In this document: piece by piece, positions 53,737-62,609 of the stretch
Position numbering within the stretch: the first letter of the stretch is position 1
Layout: each line of letters begins with the position of its first letter
Source: Bacteroidales bacterium
GTDB lineage: Bacteria > Bacteroidota > Bacteroidia > Bacteroidales > Marinilabiliaceae
DNA: 64,000 nt
Direction of reading: 5' to 3'
Assembly (NCBI GenBank): GCA_024401395.1
Contig: JAKSLD010000004.1
Location: 1 to 64,000 of the forward strand
The notes under the pieces: model-generated
Told to the model about the DNA's origin: nothing
Databases searched by the model: none
What the model saw: only the letters and a program-made list of their open reading frames with translations
Translations under genes and position numbers: made by a program

Positions 53737-53951
53737 CAGAAGGACAGATACAATGCATGAAGGAGGATATGATCGTCGCATTAGCTCAGATTCTTATTGA
53801 AGAGCAGAACTACACTATGGAGAATGCTCTGAGTGCGGTTTACAACTCAGTCACATTCCGCAACTTGCAGAATACCGCCACTGGTTACTACTACCAGAGT
53901 GTCGGGTATCTCTATGAAGACTTACAGTCTGAACTTTCGTTGAAGAAGTGA
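53730..53951 (+). CDS. Small helical protein, third gene of the DUF3990 module
   Basis: 73 aa, overlapping the DUF3990 gene by 7 nt. Motifs include MENALSAVYNSVTFRNLQN and TGYYYQSVGYLYEDLQSEL. It is not similar by eye to the DUF3791 protein upstream. Proteins with this ending are found beside DUF3990 genes. It could be a second antitoxin or adaptor; no function is established. Confidence 0.7.
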   Translation: MLTEGQIQCMKEDMIVALAQILIEEQNYTMENALSAVYNSVTFRNLQNTATGYYYQSVGYLYEDLQSELSLKK

Positions 53952-54052
53952 ATATAGGAAGTTTGTTTTGGTCTTCCAGAAAAAGGTGGGCGTTGGGAAA
54001 GGCGGAGGACTCACAAAGATAGATGAGAGAAACTTATTGGGTGGAGTAAAAG

Positions 54053-54083
54053 AAAAAAGCAGCAATAAATTGCTGCTTTTTTT
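54053..54083. terminator. Bidirectional terminator between the DUF3990 module and tRNA-Lys genes
   Basis: AAAAAAGCAGCAA pairs with TTGCTGCTTTTTT around TAAA; A and T runs on both sides let it work for the plus-strand module and the minus-strand tRNAs. Confidence 0.85.
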
Positions 54084-54085
54084 AG

Positions 54086-54158
54086 TGACCCGCCAGGGGA
54101 TCGAACCCTGGACCCACAGATTAAGAGTCTGTTGCTCTACCAGCTGAGCTAGCGAGTC
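54086..54158 (-). tRNA. tRNA-Lys (anticodon CTT), copy 2
   Basis: 73 nt; acceptor GACTCGC/GCGGGTC with discriminator A; anticodon stem ACAGA/TCTGT with loop CTCTTAA, so anticodon CUU reading AAG. Identical to the copy at 54200-54272. CCA not encoded. Confidence 0.95.
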
Positions 54159-54199
54159 AGCGATTGTCGTTTATTTGAAGCCTTCGACTTGGCTTTTAG

Positions 54200-54272
54200 T
54201 GACCCGCCAGGGGATCGAACCCTGGACCCACAGATTAAGAGTCTGTTGCTCTACCAGCTGAGCTAGCGAGTC
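54200..54272 (-). tRNA. tRNA-Lys (anticodon CTT), copy 1
   Basis: Same 73-nt sequence as 54086-54158, separated from it by 41 nt, so a tandem duplication transcribed in the minus direction. Confidence 0.95.
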
Positions 54273-54316
54273 AGCATTTGTTGTCTCTAGGACTATGTCC
54301 CTTTCGATAACGGGTG

Positions 54317-54347
54317 CAAAGGTAGGGACTTTTTTGATACATCCAAC
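54317..54347 (-). promoter_or_regulatory. Likely promoter of the tandem tRNA-Lys genes
   Basis: On the minus strand TACCTTTG at 54324-54317 is a -7 element 45 nt before the first tRNA. The -33 position (about 54347-54344) reads GTTG/TTGG rather than TTTG. Confidence 0.5.
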
Positions 54348-54464
54348 ACCTCCTTCGTTTTTTTTGCATTTTTTTTTACGTGTAAGTATAGTTGTTGCGT
54401 ATGTCAGTTAAATAGTGTAATATTGCAAGACAAAATTTTATACAATTATACAATATTTGAGAAT

Positions 54465-55733
54465 ATGCAGAAAGAACAGTTGTTACAATCCATTAATAGT
54501 GGAGTAGTGCTAGCTAATTTATACGGATCGGAAGCGGTAGAGGCACAGAAAGCGCGATATGCTTCGCTTGCGGAAGAATTTGCCCAGACATATAATAAGA
54601 CAGACTTTGAATTCTTCTCATCACCTGGACGTACAGAGATAGGAGGTAATCATACAGACCACAATTTCGGGCGTGTTTTGGCAGGAGCTGTAAATCTTGA
54701 CAATGTTGCAGTTGCTGCTGAGAATGGGACAATGACAGTAAACGTCATTTCGCGTGGTTTTTCTCAATTCTCAGTTGATTTGAATAATCTTGAGCCAAAC
54801 AAGGCAGAGTATTATACATCTCAGTCATTGATTAGAGGTGTTGCAGCTAAGCTCAAAGAGTTAGGCTACAAGATTGGTGGTTTTGACTGTATTATAGATT
54901 CTGGAGTTCCAAAAGGCAGCGGTATTTCGTCATCGGCATCCTTTGAGGTGCTAATAGGTGCAGTTTTCAGCAATCTTTTCAATGGCGGCAAATTAGATCC
55001 AGTGCTCAATGCCCAGATTGGTCAGTATGCAGAGAACGTCTTCTTTGGCAAGCCATGTGGTTTGATGGACCAGACAGCATGTTCTGTAGGAGGTCTTATT
55101 ACTATTGACTTTGCAGATCCATCGAAGCCTATTGTAAAGAAGGTTGATTTTGACTTTATCAAGACAGGCTATTCGCTTGTTATTACAGATACAGGTGGCA
55201 ACCATGCTGACCTTAACGACGAATATGCATCGCTTCCATCAGATATGAAGGGTGTTGCAGCCCAGATGGGAAAGAAAGTATTACGTGAGGTTGAGCCACA
55301 GCAGCTTATTGACGCTATACCATCGCTCAGAGGCAAGGTAACAGACCGAGCTATTTTGCGTGCAATTCACTTTGAAGGAGACAATGCTCGTGTTGCAAAT
55401 CAGGTAGCAGCTTTGGAGAAGAACGACTTCAACGCATTCCTCCAGATGGTTAAAGATTCCGGTCGCAGTTCATTCATGTACAACCAGAATGTATATCCAT
55501 CGTCGGCACCACAAGAGCAAGGAATCTCATTAGCGTTGGCACTTTCAGACATTGCACTTGGCGCAGAGGGAGCATATAGAGTACATGGTGGTGGTTTTGC
55601 AGGTACTATTCAGGCATTTGTTCCACAACATCTTCTTGAGAAGTATGTGGCTACACTAGAGCCTACATTTGGCAAGGGTAAGTGCCATAAGCTCTTCATC
55701 CGTCCACAAGGTTCGATTAAGGTAGAGTTCTAA
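54465..55733 (+). CDS. galK: Galactokinase
   Basis: 422 aa GHMP kinase. Galactose-binding signature GRTEIGGNHTDHNFGRVLAGAVNLD (GRTEIGGNHTDHN), ATP-loop PKGSGISSSASFEVLIGAVF, and the C-terminal HGGGFAGTIQAFVP motif 3. It phosphorylates alpha-D-galactose at C1, the first Leloir step. A non-ATG extension to 54423 exists; the ATG at 54465 is preferred because family N-termini begin shortly before the galactose motif. A sugar permease follows after 53 nt, so galactose uptake and phosphorylation are linked. Confidence 0.94.
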   Translation: MQKEQLLQSINSGVVLANLYGSEAVEAQKARYASLAEEFAQTYNKTDFEFFSSPGRTEIGGNHTDHNFGRVLAGAVNLDNVAVAAENGTMTVNVISRGFSQFSVDLNNLEPNKAEYYTSQSLIRGVAAKLKELGYKIGGFDCIIDSGVPKGSGISSSASFEVLIGAVFSNLFNGGKLDPVLNAQIGQYAENVFFGKPCGLMDQTACSVGGLITIDFADPSKPIVKKVDFDFIKTGYSLVITDTGGNHADLNDEYASLPSDMKGVAAQMGKKVLREVEPQQLIDAIPSLRGKVTDRAILRAIHFEGDNARVANQVAALEKNDFNAFLQMVKDSGRSSFMYNQNVYPSSAPQEQGISLALALSDIALGAEGAYRVHGGGFAGTIQAFVPQHLLEKYVATLEPTFGKGKCHKLFIRPQGSIKVEF

Positions 55734-55786
55734 GGTAGACAACCTAATTATCAATTTTAATATATCTAACAAATCAAATTTCTATT

Positions 55787-57088
55787 ATGGGAAACAATAA
55801 GAAACAAGGTAGCATAGTAGCTATAGTTACCATGTTCTTCATTTTCGGTATGATTTCATTTGTTACCAATATGGCAGCTCCATTTGGTAATATTTGGGGT
55901 ATTACTTACGATTGGGCCGGCATGGCAGGTAACCTGATGAACTTTACAGCCTATCTTTTCATGGGTATTCCAGCTGGTAACATGCTTATCAAGTATGGAT
56001 ACAAGAAGACAGCGCTTATTGCACTTATCGTTGGTGCGATTGGTCTAGGAGTTCAGCTTCTTTCAGGAGTTATGGGTGATGACATCTCGGCAGGTGTATG
56101 GTTTGGCAAGCAGACAGGCCTTAACCTTTTCATTTACCTTCTAGGAGCACTTATCTGCGGTTTCTGCGTATGTATGCTTAATACAGTAGTAAACCCAATG
56201 CTCAACCTTCTTGGAGGTGGTGGTAACAAAGGTAACCAGCTTGTACAGGCAGGTGGTACAATCAACTCACTTACAGGTACATTGACACCTATGCTAGCAG
56301 GTATGCTTGTTGGTACACTTACAAAAGATTCTTTCCCACAAGTTGCTCCACTTATCATTACAGGTATAGTAATCTTCCTTGCAGCATTCTGCATCATTTC
56401 CTTTATAAAGATTGAGGAGCCACAGGCAAACCTGTCGAGCGTTGTATACGAGAAGTCGCCATTGGCATTCCGTCACTGCTTGCTTGGTGTGGTAGCAATC
56501 TTCTTCTATGTAGGTATTGAGATTGGTCTTCCAGGTGAGATGAACGCTTGGATTAGCCGTCTTCCATTTGAGGGTGCTGCAGCTGTTGCAGGTTCGCTTG
56601 CATCTATCTACTGGTTGCTCATGCTTGTCGGCCGTGCTGCTTCTACAGCTATTTCAGGCAAGGTATCTACACGAGCACAGATGATAACTGTTTCGGGTAC
56701 AGCTATTGTGCTTCTTCTTTGTGCAATTTTCACAGGAGATGTTAACATCAATCTTAACCTCAATCTTGGATTCATCAATATTGAGAATGCCAATGTGCCT
56801 CTCTCATGTATCTTTATCTTCCTTTGCGGTCTCTGTACATCAGTAATGTGGGGTGGTATTTTCAATCTCTCTACAGAAGGTCTTGGCAAGTATACAGCAA
56901 AGGCATCAGGTCTCTTTATGACGATGGTAGTTGGTGGTGGTATCATGCCATACATTCAGGATACATTCCTTGCTCCTGCAGTTGGCTACCTCGGTTCATA
57001 CTGGCTTATCGTTGCAATGCTTGCGTACATTCTCTTCTATGCACTTGTAGGTTGTAAGAATGTAAACAAGGATATCAAGGTAGACTAA
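55787..57088 (+). CDS. MFS sugar transporter (FucP/GluP-like), likely galactose/glucose uptake
   Basis: 433 aa with 12 predicted membrane helices. The N-terminal pattern (VAIVTMFFIFGMISFVTN) and the first-repeat loop GIPAGNMLIKYGYKK match the fucose/glucose-galactose H+ symporter branch of the major facilitator superfamily. It is 53 nt after galK, the usual Bacteroidales pairing, which points to galactose as substrate. A terminator follows at 57113. Confidence 0.88.
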   Translation: MGNNKKQGSIVAIVTMFFIFGMISFVTNMAAPFGNIWGITYDWAGMAGNLMNFTAYLFMGIPAGNMLIKYGYKKTALIALIVGAIGLGVQLLSGVMGDDISAGVWFGKQTGLNLFIYLLGALICGFCVCMLNTVVNPMLNLLGGGGNKGNQLVQAGGTINSLTGTLTPMLAGMLVGTLTKDSFPQVAPLIITGIVIFLAAFCIISFIKIEEPQANLSSVVYEKSPLAFRHCLLGVVAIFFYVGIEIGLPGEMNAWISRLPFEGAAAVAGSLASIYWLLMLVGRAASTAISGKVSTRAQMITVSGTAIVLLLCAIFTGDVNINLNLNLGFINIENANVPLSCIFIFLCGLCTSVMWGGIFNLSTEGLGKYTAKASGLFMTMVVGGGIMPYIQDTFLAPAVGYLGSYWLIVAMLAYILFYALVGCKNVNKDIKVD

Positions 57089-57112
57089 TAATTGGTTTAA
57101 GTCCAAAATCAT

Positions 57113-57150
57113 AAAGGCTGCAGCTTTACGTTGCAGCCTTTCTTTTTTTT
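57113..57150 (+). terminator. Rho-independent terminator after the galK-permease pair
   Basis: Perfect 10-bp stem AAAGGCTGCA (57113-57122) with TGCAGCCTTT (57132-57141), followed by TCTTTTTTTT. Confidence 0.92.
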
Positions 57151-57165
57151 GACTACCTTTGCGGC

Positions 57166-58113
57166 ATGAAAAATCTATATATCCAAACAGTATTGTCGTT
57201 ACTGGCAATAGCTACAACAGCAAAGGCGCAAGAAGCTGATACGATACAAGTGACACCAGCGCAGAGTATTATTACTCCGATCGCTATAGATACGATTCCT
57301 ACAGAAGACAGATTCCTTCGTGTGGTATTGTTTGATGATCATACGTGGGAATATATTGAGATACCCCGACCACAGATTGACGATGATGATTTCTCGGATG
57401 AGTGGAACAATGCTAAAGTTCACGCTTACAAAGGAATAAGTATGGACTCTATTCCAGAGATAGAGAATATACTTCTTACAGACTCATTGCATCCCTATTG
57501 CTGTCCGTTGAAAGGCAATGTTCGTTCGGGGTACAAGTGGCGTAAGCGACGTCCTCACCGTGGAGTAGACCTTCCATTGATTACCGGTACACCTATCAGA
57601 GCCGCATTTGACGGAAAGGTAAGAGTAGTGATGAAGACGAAGCAGACAGGAGGCTATGGCAATCTTATTGTGATAAGGCATCCGAATGGTCTTGAGACAT
57701 ATTATGGACACCTTTCAGTTCATAAAGTAAAAGAGAACGATATTGTCAGGGCAGGCGAAGTGATCGGTCTAGGAGGCAACACAGGTCGTTCTACAGGTCC
57801 TCACTTGCACTTTGAGACAAGATATATGGGTCAGGCCTTTGATCCAGAGAGGCTTATAGACTTCAAGACAGGAGAGCTCAGAGATAGTATATTTACATTC
57901 AAGAAGCACTATCTGTCGATTTATTCGCATTATGGTATGACAGACCAAGAGTCGATAGATGCCTCTAAACGTCTGATACACAAGGTACGTAGTGGAGATA
58001 CATTAGGAGGAATAGCGCGTAAATACGGTACGACAGTTGCTGAAATATGTAAATTGAACAAGATTACAGCAAAGAAGACATTGAAAATCGGTCAGAACCT
58101 TATTGTACGATAA
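57166..58113 (+). CDS. M23-family peptidoglycan endopeptidase with C-terminal LysM
   Basis: 315 aa. Signal peptide (LYIQTVLSLLAIATTAKAQ). The M23 lysostaphin-type domain (residues about 105-230) has the zinc ligands in HRGVDLP (near 131) and HLHFE (near 213) and the GYGNLIVIRHPNGLETYYGH core. A single LysM (HKVRSGDTLGGIARKYGTT) ends the protein and would hold it to murein. It cuts peptide cross-links, and all zinc residues are present. TACCTTTG at 57154-57161 immediately before the ATG at 57166 looks like a -7 element but is too close to it for a normal leader. An inverted repeat spans the stop codon. Confidence 0.92.
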   Translation: MKNLYIQTVLSLLAIATTAKAQEADTIQVTPAQSIITPIAIDTIPTEDRFLRVVLFDDHTWEYIEIPRPQIDDDDFSDEWNNAKVHAYKGISMDSIPEIENILLTDSLHPYCCPLKGNVRSGYKWRKRRPHRGVDLPLITGTPIRAAFDGKVRVVMKTKQTGGYGNLIVIRHPNGLETYYGHLSVHKVKENDIVRAGEVIGLGGNTGRSTGPHLHFETRYMGQAFDPERLIDFKTGELRDSIFTFKKHYLSIYSHYGMTDQESIDASKRLIHKVRSGDTLGGIARKYGTTVAEICKLNKITAKKTLKIGQNLIVR

Positions 58114-58120
58114 GGTTCTG
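58093..58120. terminator. Perfect stem-loop spanning the M23 gene stop codon
   Basis: CAGAACCTTAT (58093-58103) pairs with ATAAGGTTCTG (58110-58120), 11 bp with a 6-nt loop; the TAA stop is within the 3' arm. No T run follows, so it may be an mRNA 3' stability element rather than a terminator. Confidence 0.5.
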
Positions 58121-58147
58121 CGCACTCATAATTAATAGATTACACTC

Positions 58148-61117
58148 ATGTCAGAAAAAATCATTCTTGCTCTGATAGTACAAAAACGTACGAATCCACA
58201 AATGGGATATATGGTGGTTCCGTACTTTATAGAGACTACAGACGGCAGGCCATACCAACTGTTAGAAGTAGCCAACCAGAAATCGCTCAAAAAAGAAGAG
58301 TATAAAGACTGTGTTGAAAAAAGTTATCATTCGATTGTAAATACTCTAGATAAAGTATCAGATGTCGCCATTGCGAAGAGATTCTTTGGTGGAGATATGG
58401 TAAAGATGCGCAAGTTTGAGATTGCTAGCAACAAGCAGACATACGAGTACATCAGAGCGTATATAGACGAAGCGATAACAAAAGTCATGCAGTCGGCAGT
58501 GTCGTGTAATATGCCTATTTACAAGCGCCGCGACGGTTATACCTCATTATATCCAGAAGATCAGCTATCTATAAATCCGTATCTTTCCAAGCCACGTATC
58601 AGTTTTTATCTTGAAGAAGATAAGACATTGAAATACAGGTTATCTGTCATAGAAGGAGACAACTCATTCTATATAACAGGAGAGAGATTGAGCGTAGTGT
58701 CAGAGAGGCCTGCCATTTTCATATTAAACAATCGCGTTTACAGGATGCGCGATGTGGATTATCCGATGATGCGAGCCTTTGAGAAATTCAGGTGTATGAC
58801 CATTGATGCCAGTAAGGTAGAGGCATACATGAGGACCTTTGTAGCCAAGTGCATAATAAAATACAGGGTAGAAGTCAAGGGTTTTGCGCTAAAAAAAGCA
58901 GACAACAGCAACTGTAAGGCGATAATCAACCTAATTGAAGATGTGATGGGGTATTGTTTCCAGTTGACATTTGCGTATGGAGACAAGATATACGGTTATC
59001 GTTCGTTTCAGAAGAAAGTAGATTTAGCCAAAGAAGGCGACAAATATACAATGCTTATTACCCAGCGAAATGAAGACTATGAAGAGTATATATACAATAT
59101 GCTGATATCCAATGGTCTTCGTTGTCGTACTGATTCTATACTAGAATTAGATTTAGAAGACGATGTAGATAGTCGTTCCATGGGAGCGTGTGTATGCTGG
59201 ATAAACAACAATGCTACCCAACTCAAGAATCTTGGCATAACAGTAAAGAACAACGTTGATAAAGGAGAGACACTATATCTTGAGAATGTAGATTTAGAGG
59301 TTAAGCTAGATGAGAAAGTAGACTGGTTTGATGTTTATGCGGTTGTTCATTTTGAAGGGTTTAACATACCATTCCTTAAATTCAGGAACCATATAGTCAA
59401 TAGGGTAGAGAAGTACACACTACCCAACGGGAGTGTATTCTACATACCGCAAGAGTGGTTTTCCACTTGGGGCGACATAATGGCCAATCTGCCAGTGGTA
59501 AAAGAAGGAGAAGATTCTTTCCAGATGCCCAGGACATTGCGTACATTGTTACGTCCGATATTGATAATGACAGAAGATACTGACGAAGGAGGAAAGGCAG
59601 GCGAGATTACAGAGGTAAGTCATATCGAGCGACAAGGCGTTATCAAAGCCACGTTGCGAACATATCAAGAAGAAGGGTTTCAGTGGCTTGCAAATCTATG
59701 TCAGAGTTCAGCCGGAGGAATATTAGCAGACGATATGGGACTAGGCAAGACATTACAGACCATATCAGTAATAAACCATCTATATGCAACAGAAGATGTA
59801 GAAGACGGTCATTTGCCATCGCTCATTATTGTGCCAGTATCGCTGATTTCCAACTGGGTTAGAGAAGTGCTGAAGTTTGCTCCGCATTTAAATATAGTAC
59901 AATGGACCCAGATAAAAGAAAATACAGTCGGTCCGACGCTATTCAAGTACGACATTATAATAGTCAGCTACCGCAGGGCATTGAGTGATGCGAAGTTACT
60001 GTCGCAGATGCAGTTCCGTATGATGGTAGTAGACGAGAGCCAGTACATCAAGAATCCACATTCACAGACATATAAAGCCATAGCCTCATTCAAGGCGTTG
60101 CACAAGCTATTGCTCACAGGTACCCCTATAGAAAACAGGCTGTCGGACCTTTGGGCGCAGATGAATATAGCAAATCCACACTTGCTAGGGTCAGAAGCCG
60201 CATTTCACATCAATTATGAGTTGCCCATTGTGAGATATGCGAACAGAGAGAGGTCGGACAAGCTACAGTCGCTGATAGCGCCATATATGCTCAGACGTAC
60301 CAAGGACAGGGTAGCCAAAGACCTTCCTCCACTGACAGAACAGATAGTATATTGCGCTATGACAGAAGAGCAAAGTGTGATATACGAGTCAGAAAAATCG
60401 TCAAGTAGAAATGAACTGATGATAGCTTCTATGAATTTTGGGGTTGTGGAGAAAGAAAAGAGAGAAAAAGATGTAGTAGAAGAAGGAGAAGAAGAGCAAG
60501 CAATGGGTATGGCATCAACGCCACTACTGATACTACAAGCACTGACGAGACTGCGAATGATAGCTATCGATCCGCAGATGGTCAGTGAGTATGAAGACGT
60601 TATAGGGAAGTCCGGTAAGATGAATGTCGTGATGGAGCACCTTCAATCAGCCATAGAAGAAGGGCATAAAGTGCTAATTTTCTCATCATTTGTGCGAGAT
60701 TTGAATATTTTGGCATCTTCTTTGCGGGATAAATCCATAGGATACAGTATTCTGACAGGAGAGACCAGAGACCGAGACGAGCAGATATCGCGTTTCAATG
60801 ACGATCCGAGGACGAATGTATTTCTGCTATCGATGAAAGCGGGAGGTACAGGACTGAACCTTACAGAAGCAGATTACGTATTCATACTAAACCCATGGTG
60901 GAATCCGGCAGTAGAGGCGCAAGCGTACGCCAGAGCCCACAGAATAGGGCAGCAAAAACCAGTTTTTGTATACCGTTTTATCTCGCAAGATACTGTGGAA
61001 GAGAAGATAGTGAGACTACAGAATGCCAAAAAAGACTTAGCACAGGCATTTGAAGCTACAGACAATCCGTTTGAGGTATTCGGTATGGAAGAATTAAGAC
61101 AATTAATAATTGAATAA
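58148..61117 (+). CDS. SNF2-family DEAD/DEAH-type helicase
   Basis: 989 aa. N-terminal half (to about residue 490) is unassigned beta-rich sequence. The SNF2 core has motif Ia region AYQEEGFQWL-like (TYQEEGFQWLANL), Walker A DDMGLGKTLQTI near residue 527, motif II DESQ (DESQYIKNPHSQT), motif III LLLTGTPIENRLSDLWAQ, and motif VI QAYARAHRIGQQKPVFVYR. SWI2/SNF2 ATPases of this type (RapA/HepA and Rad5-like) remodel protein-DNA or protein-RNA polymerase complexes. It follows the M23 gene by 34 nt. Role unknown. Confidence 0.9.
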   Translation: MSEKIILALIVQKRTNPQMGYMVVPYFIETTDGRPYQLLEVANQKSLKKEEYKDCVEKSYHSIVNTLDKVSDVAIAKRFFGGDMVKMRKFEIASNKQTYEYIRAYIDEAITKVMQSAVSCNMPIYKRRDGYTSLYPEDQLSINPYLSKPRISFYLEEDKTLKYRLSVIEGDNSFYITGERLSVVSERPAIFILNNRVYRMRDVDYPMMRAFEKFRCMTIDASKVEAYMRTFVAKCIIKYRVEVKGFALKKADNSNCKAIINLIEDVMGYCFQLTFAYGDKIYGYRSFQKKVDLAKEGDKYTMLITQRNEDYEEYIYNMLISNGLRCRTDSILELDLEDDVDSRSMGACVCWINNNATQLKNLGITVKNNVDKGETLYLENVDLEVKLDEKVDWFDVYAVVHFEGFNIPFLKFRNHIVNRVEKYTLPNGSVFYIPQEWFSTWGDIMANLPVVKEGEDSFQMPRTLRTLLRPILIMTEDTDEGGKAGEITEVSHIERQGVIKATLRTYQEEGFQWLANLCQSSAGGILADDMGLGKTLQTISVINHLYATEDVEDGHLPSLIIVPVSLISNWVREVLKFAPHLNIVQWTQIKENTVGPTLFKYDIIIVSYRRALSDAKLLSQMQFRMMVVDESQYIKNPHSQTYKAIASFKALHKLLLTGTPIENRLSDLWAQMNIANPHLLGSEAAFHINYELPIVRYANRERSDKLQSLIAPYMLRRTKDRVAKDLPPLTEQIVYCAMTEEQSVIYESEKSSSRNELMIASMNFGVVEKEKREKDVVEEGEEEQAMGMASTPLLILQALTRLRMIAIDPQMVSEYEDVIGKSGKMNVVMEHLQSAIEEGHKVLIFSSFVRDLNILASSLRDKSIGYSILTGETRDRDEQISRFNDDPRTNVFLLSMKAGGTGLNLTEADYVFILNPWWNPAVEAQAYARAHRIGQQKPVFVYRFISQDTVEEKIVRLQNAKKDLAQAFEATDNPFEVFGMEELRQLIIE

Positions 61118-61135
61118 CATAATACATTAAGAATA

Positions 61136-61822
61136 ATGAAAAGAATTCTATCAGTTCTGTTACTCAGTGCTGCACTCGTATTTGGTGCTAACGCAGAAGT
61201 AAATAAAGAAAAGCGAGAGCTAGGAGGTGATTATACACGTATCGTAGTTCAAAAAGGCATCAATGTCTCACTTCATCAGTGTGATGTTGATGAGATAGAG
61301 GTTGTTACAGACGGATGTCCTACAGAAGCCATAGAGACCTTTATAAAGAAAGGGACTTTATACATCAAGGCTAATAAGAAAGCATCAGGTGCTGCTCAGG
61401 TATTTGTCAAGTTCAAGGATTTTGAGGCACTAGATCTAGGTTTCAATACATCGGTAAATACAGAATGTCTATTCCAGCATAAAGGGACATTTACTATAGA
61501 AGCTGCTGCGAAGAGTGAGGTAGAGATGGAGATAGAGACAGATGAACTGGTAGTTGATGCAAATTCCTGTACGATTACGCTCAATGGAGAGGCAAAGAAG
61601 CAAGTAGTTCAAGTTAAAGGTACTGTAAAAGATATGAAGTATGATGCGTTATCGCTTAAGAGTGAGGATATTGACATCTATGCTTCAGATTCGGAGTGTG
61701 ACATTCAATTTACAAACAGCCTCACGGCAGAATGTGTTTCAGGAACAATTACATACAAAGGAGAAGAGTCGGGTGTAGTTGAAAAGATTGAGTCCAAGGG
61801 TGGAAAAATAGAGAAACTCTAA
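61136..61822 (+). CDS. DUF2807 (GIN domain) exported protein
   Basis: 228 aa. Signal peptide MKRILSVLLLSAALVFGANA. The mature part is a right-handed beta-helix-like DUF2807/GIN domain (YTRIVVQKGINVSLHQCDVDEIEVVTD; LYIKANKK; ALDLGFNTSVNTE). Common in Bacteroidota as periplasmic or surface proteins with no known biochemistry. It is 18 nt after the helicase gene, so probably co-transcribed. Confidence 0.85.
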   Translation: MKRILSVLLLSAALVFGANAEVNKEKRELGGDYTRIVVQKGINVSLHQCDVDEIEVVTDGCPTEAIETFIKKGTLYIKANKKASGAAQVFVKFKDFEALDLGFNTSVNTECLFQHKGTFTIEAAAKSEVEMEIETDELVVDANSCTITLNGEAKKQVVQVKGTVKDMKYDALSLKSEDIDIYASDSECDIQFTNSLTAECVSGTITYKGEESGVVEKIESKGGKIEKL

Positions 61823-61895
61823 TAGACAACTGAAAGTTTTGCTTTATATTTGTACGTTCATTTGCGTAAGCGAGTGGGCGTACAATTTTTGTATT

Positions 61896-62609
61896 ATGGA
61901 TTGGCTAATAGAGATTGACAGACATTTTACGCTGTGGCTCAATACGTGGCACACAGGCTTTGCGGATTGTTTTTATTACTTACTGACTGCTACCACGACA
62001 TGGATTCCATTCTATCTGGTTTTGGCGTGGATGATTTTCAAGCAGCAAGGTGGTCGAGGGTTGGTAACAATTATAGCTATCGGCTTGTTGGTTTTGGTTG
62101 CTGATCAGGTGTCCAGTTCGATACTTAAGCCACTTATAGAGCGTCCACGTCCGTCGCACGATGAGATTATGCAGTGGATGGTGCATCTAGTCAATGACAG
62201 AAGAGGCGGGATGTTTGGATTTGTGTCGTCGCACGCTGCCAATACATTTGCGGTAGCCACATTCCTGACACTCATAGTTCGTCATGCAGGTTTGTCCCTC
62301 ACGTTATATATCTGGGCTATACTTAATTCCTATTCGAGAGTCTACAATGGTATGCATTTCGTTGGAGATATAGTATGTGGAGCGTTGATAGGCATCATAC
62401 TAGCCAGTGTTGCATATCAGTTTTACCTCCGTTCGGTATACCATTTCTTTGTAATACCGCACCATAACAAGCGAACCTTGAAGAGTGGTTTAGGTCGAAT
62501 GTTCGGCGAGTCGGCTCCGATGGTAGTAGCGGCGTCCATTTGGTTTACGATTCTCTTACTTATCATTATCGCAATTCTAATGCTCAAGTGGAATGGAGTT
62601 GTTGATTGA
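61896..62609 (+). CDS. PAP2-superfamily membrane phosphatase (undecaprenyl/lipid phosphatase-like)
   Basis: 237 aa, six hydrophobic helices. The three PAP2 motifs are present: KPLIERPRPSH (motif 1), SSHAANTFAVATF (motif 2 with catalytic His in SSHA) and SRVYNGMHFVGDIVCG (motif 3). It would dephosphorylate a lipid pyrophosphate such as undecaprenyl pyrophosphate or phosphatidylglycerol phosphate. The frame extends to 61839, but the ATG at 61896 begins just before helix 1. It overlaps rsmE by 17 nt. Confidence 0.9.
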   Translation: MDWLIEIDRHFTLWLNTWHTGFADCFYYLLTATTTWIPFYLVLAWMIFKQQGGRGLVTIIAIGLLVLVADQVSSSILKPLIERPRPSHDEIMQWMVHLVNDRRGGMFGFVSSHAANTFAVATFLTLIVRHAGLSLTLYIWAILNSYSRVYNGMHFVGDIVCGALIGIILASVAYQFYLRSVYHFFVIPHHNKRTLKSGLGRMFGESAPMVVAASIWFTILLLIIIAILMLKWNGVVD

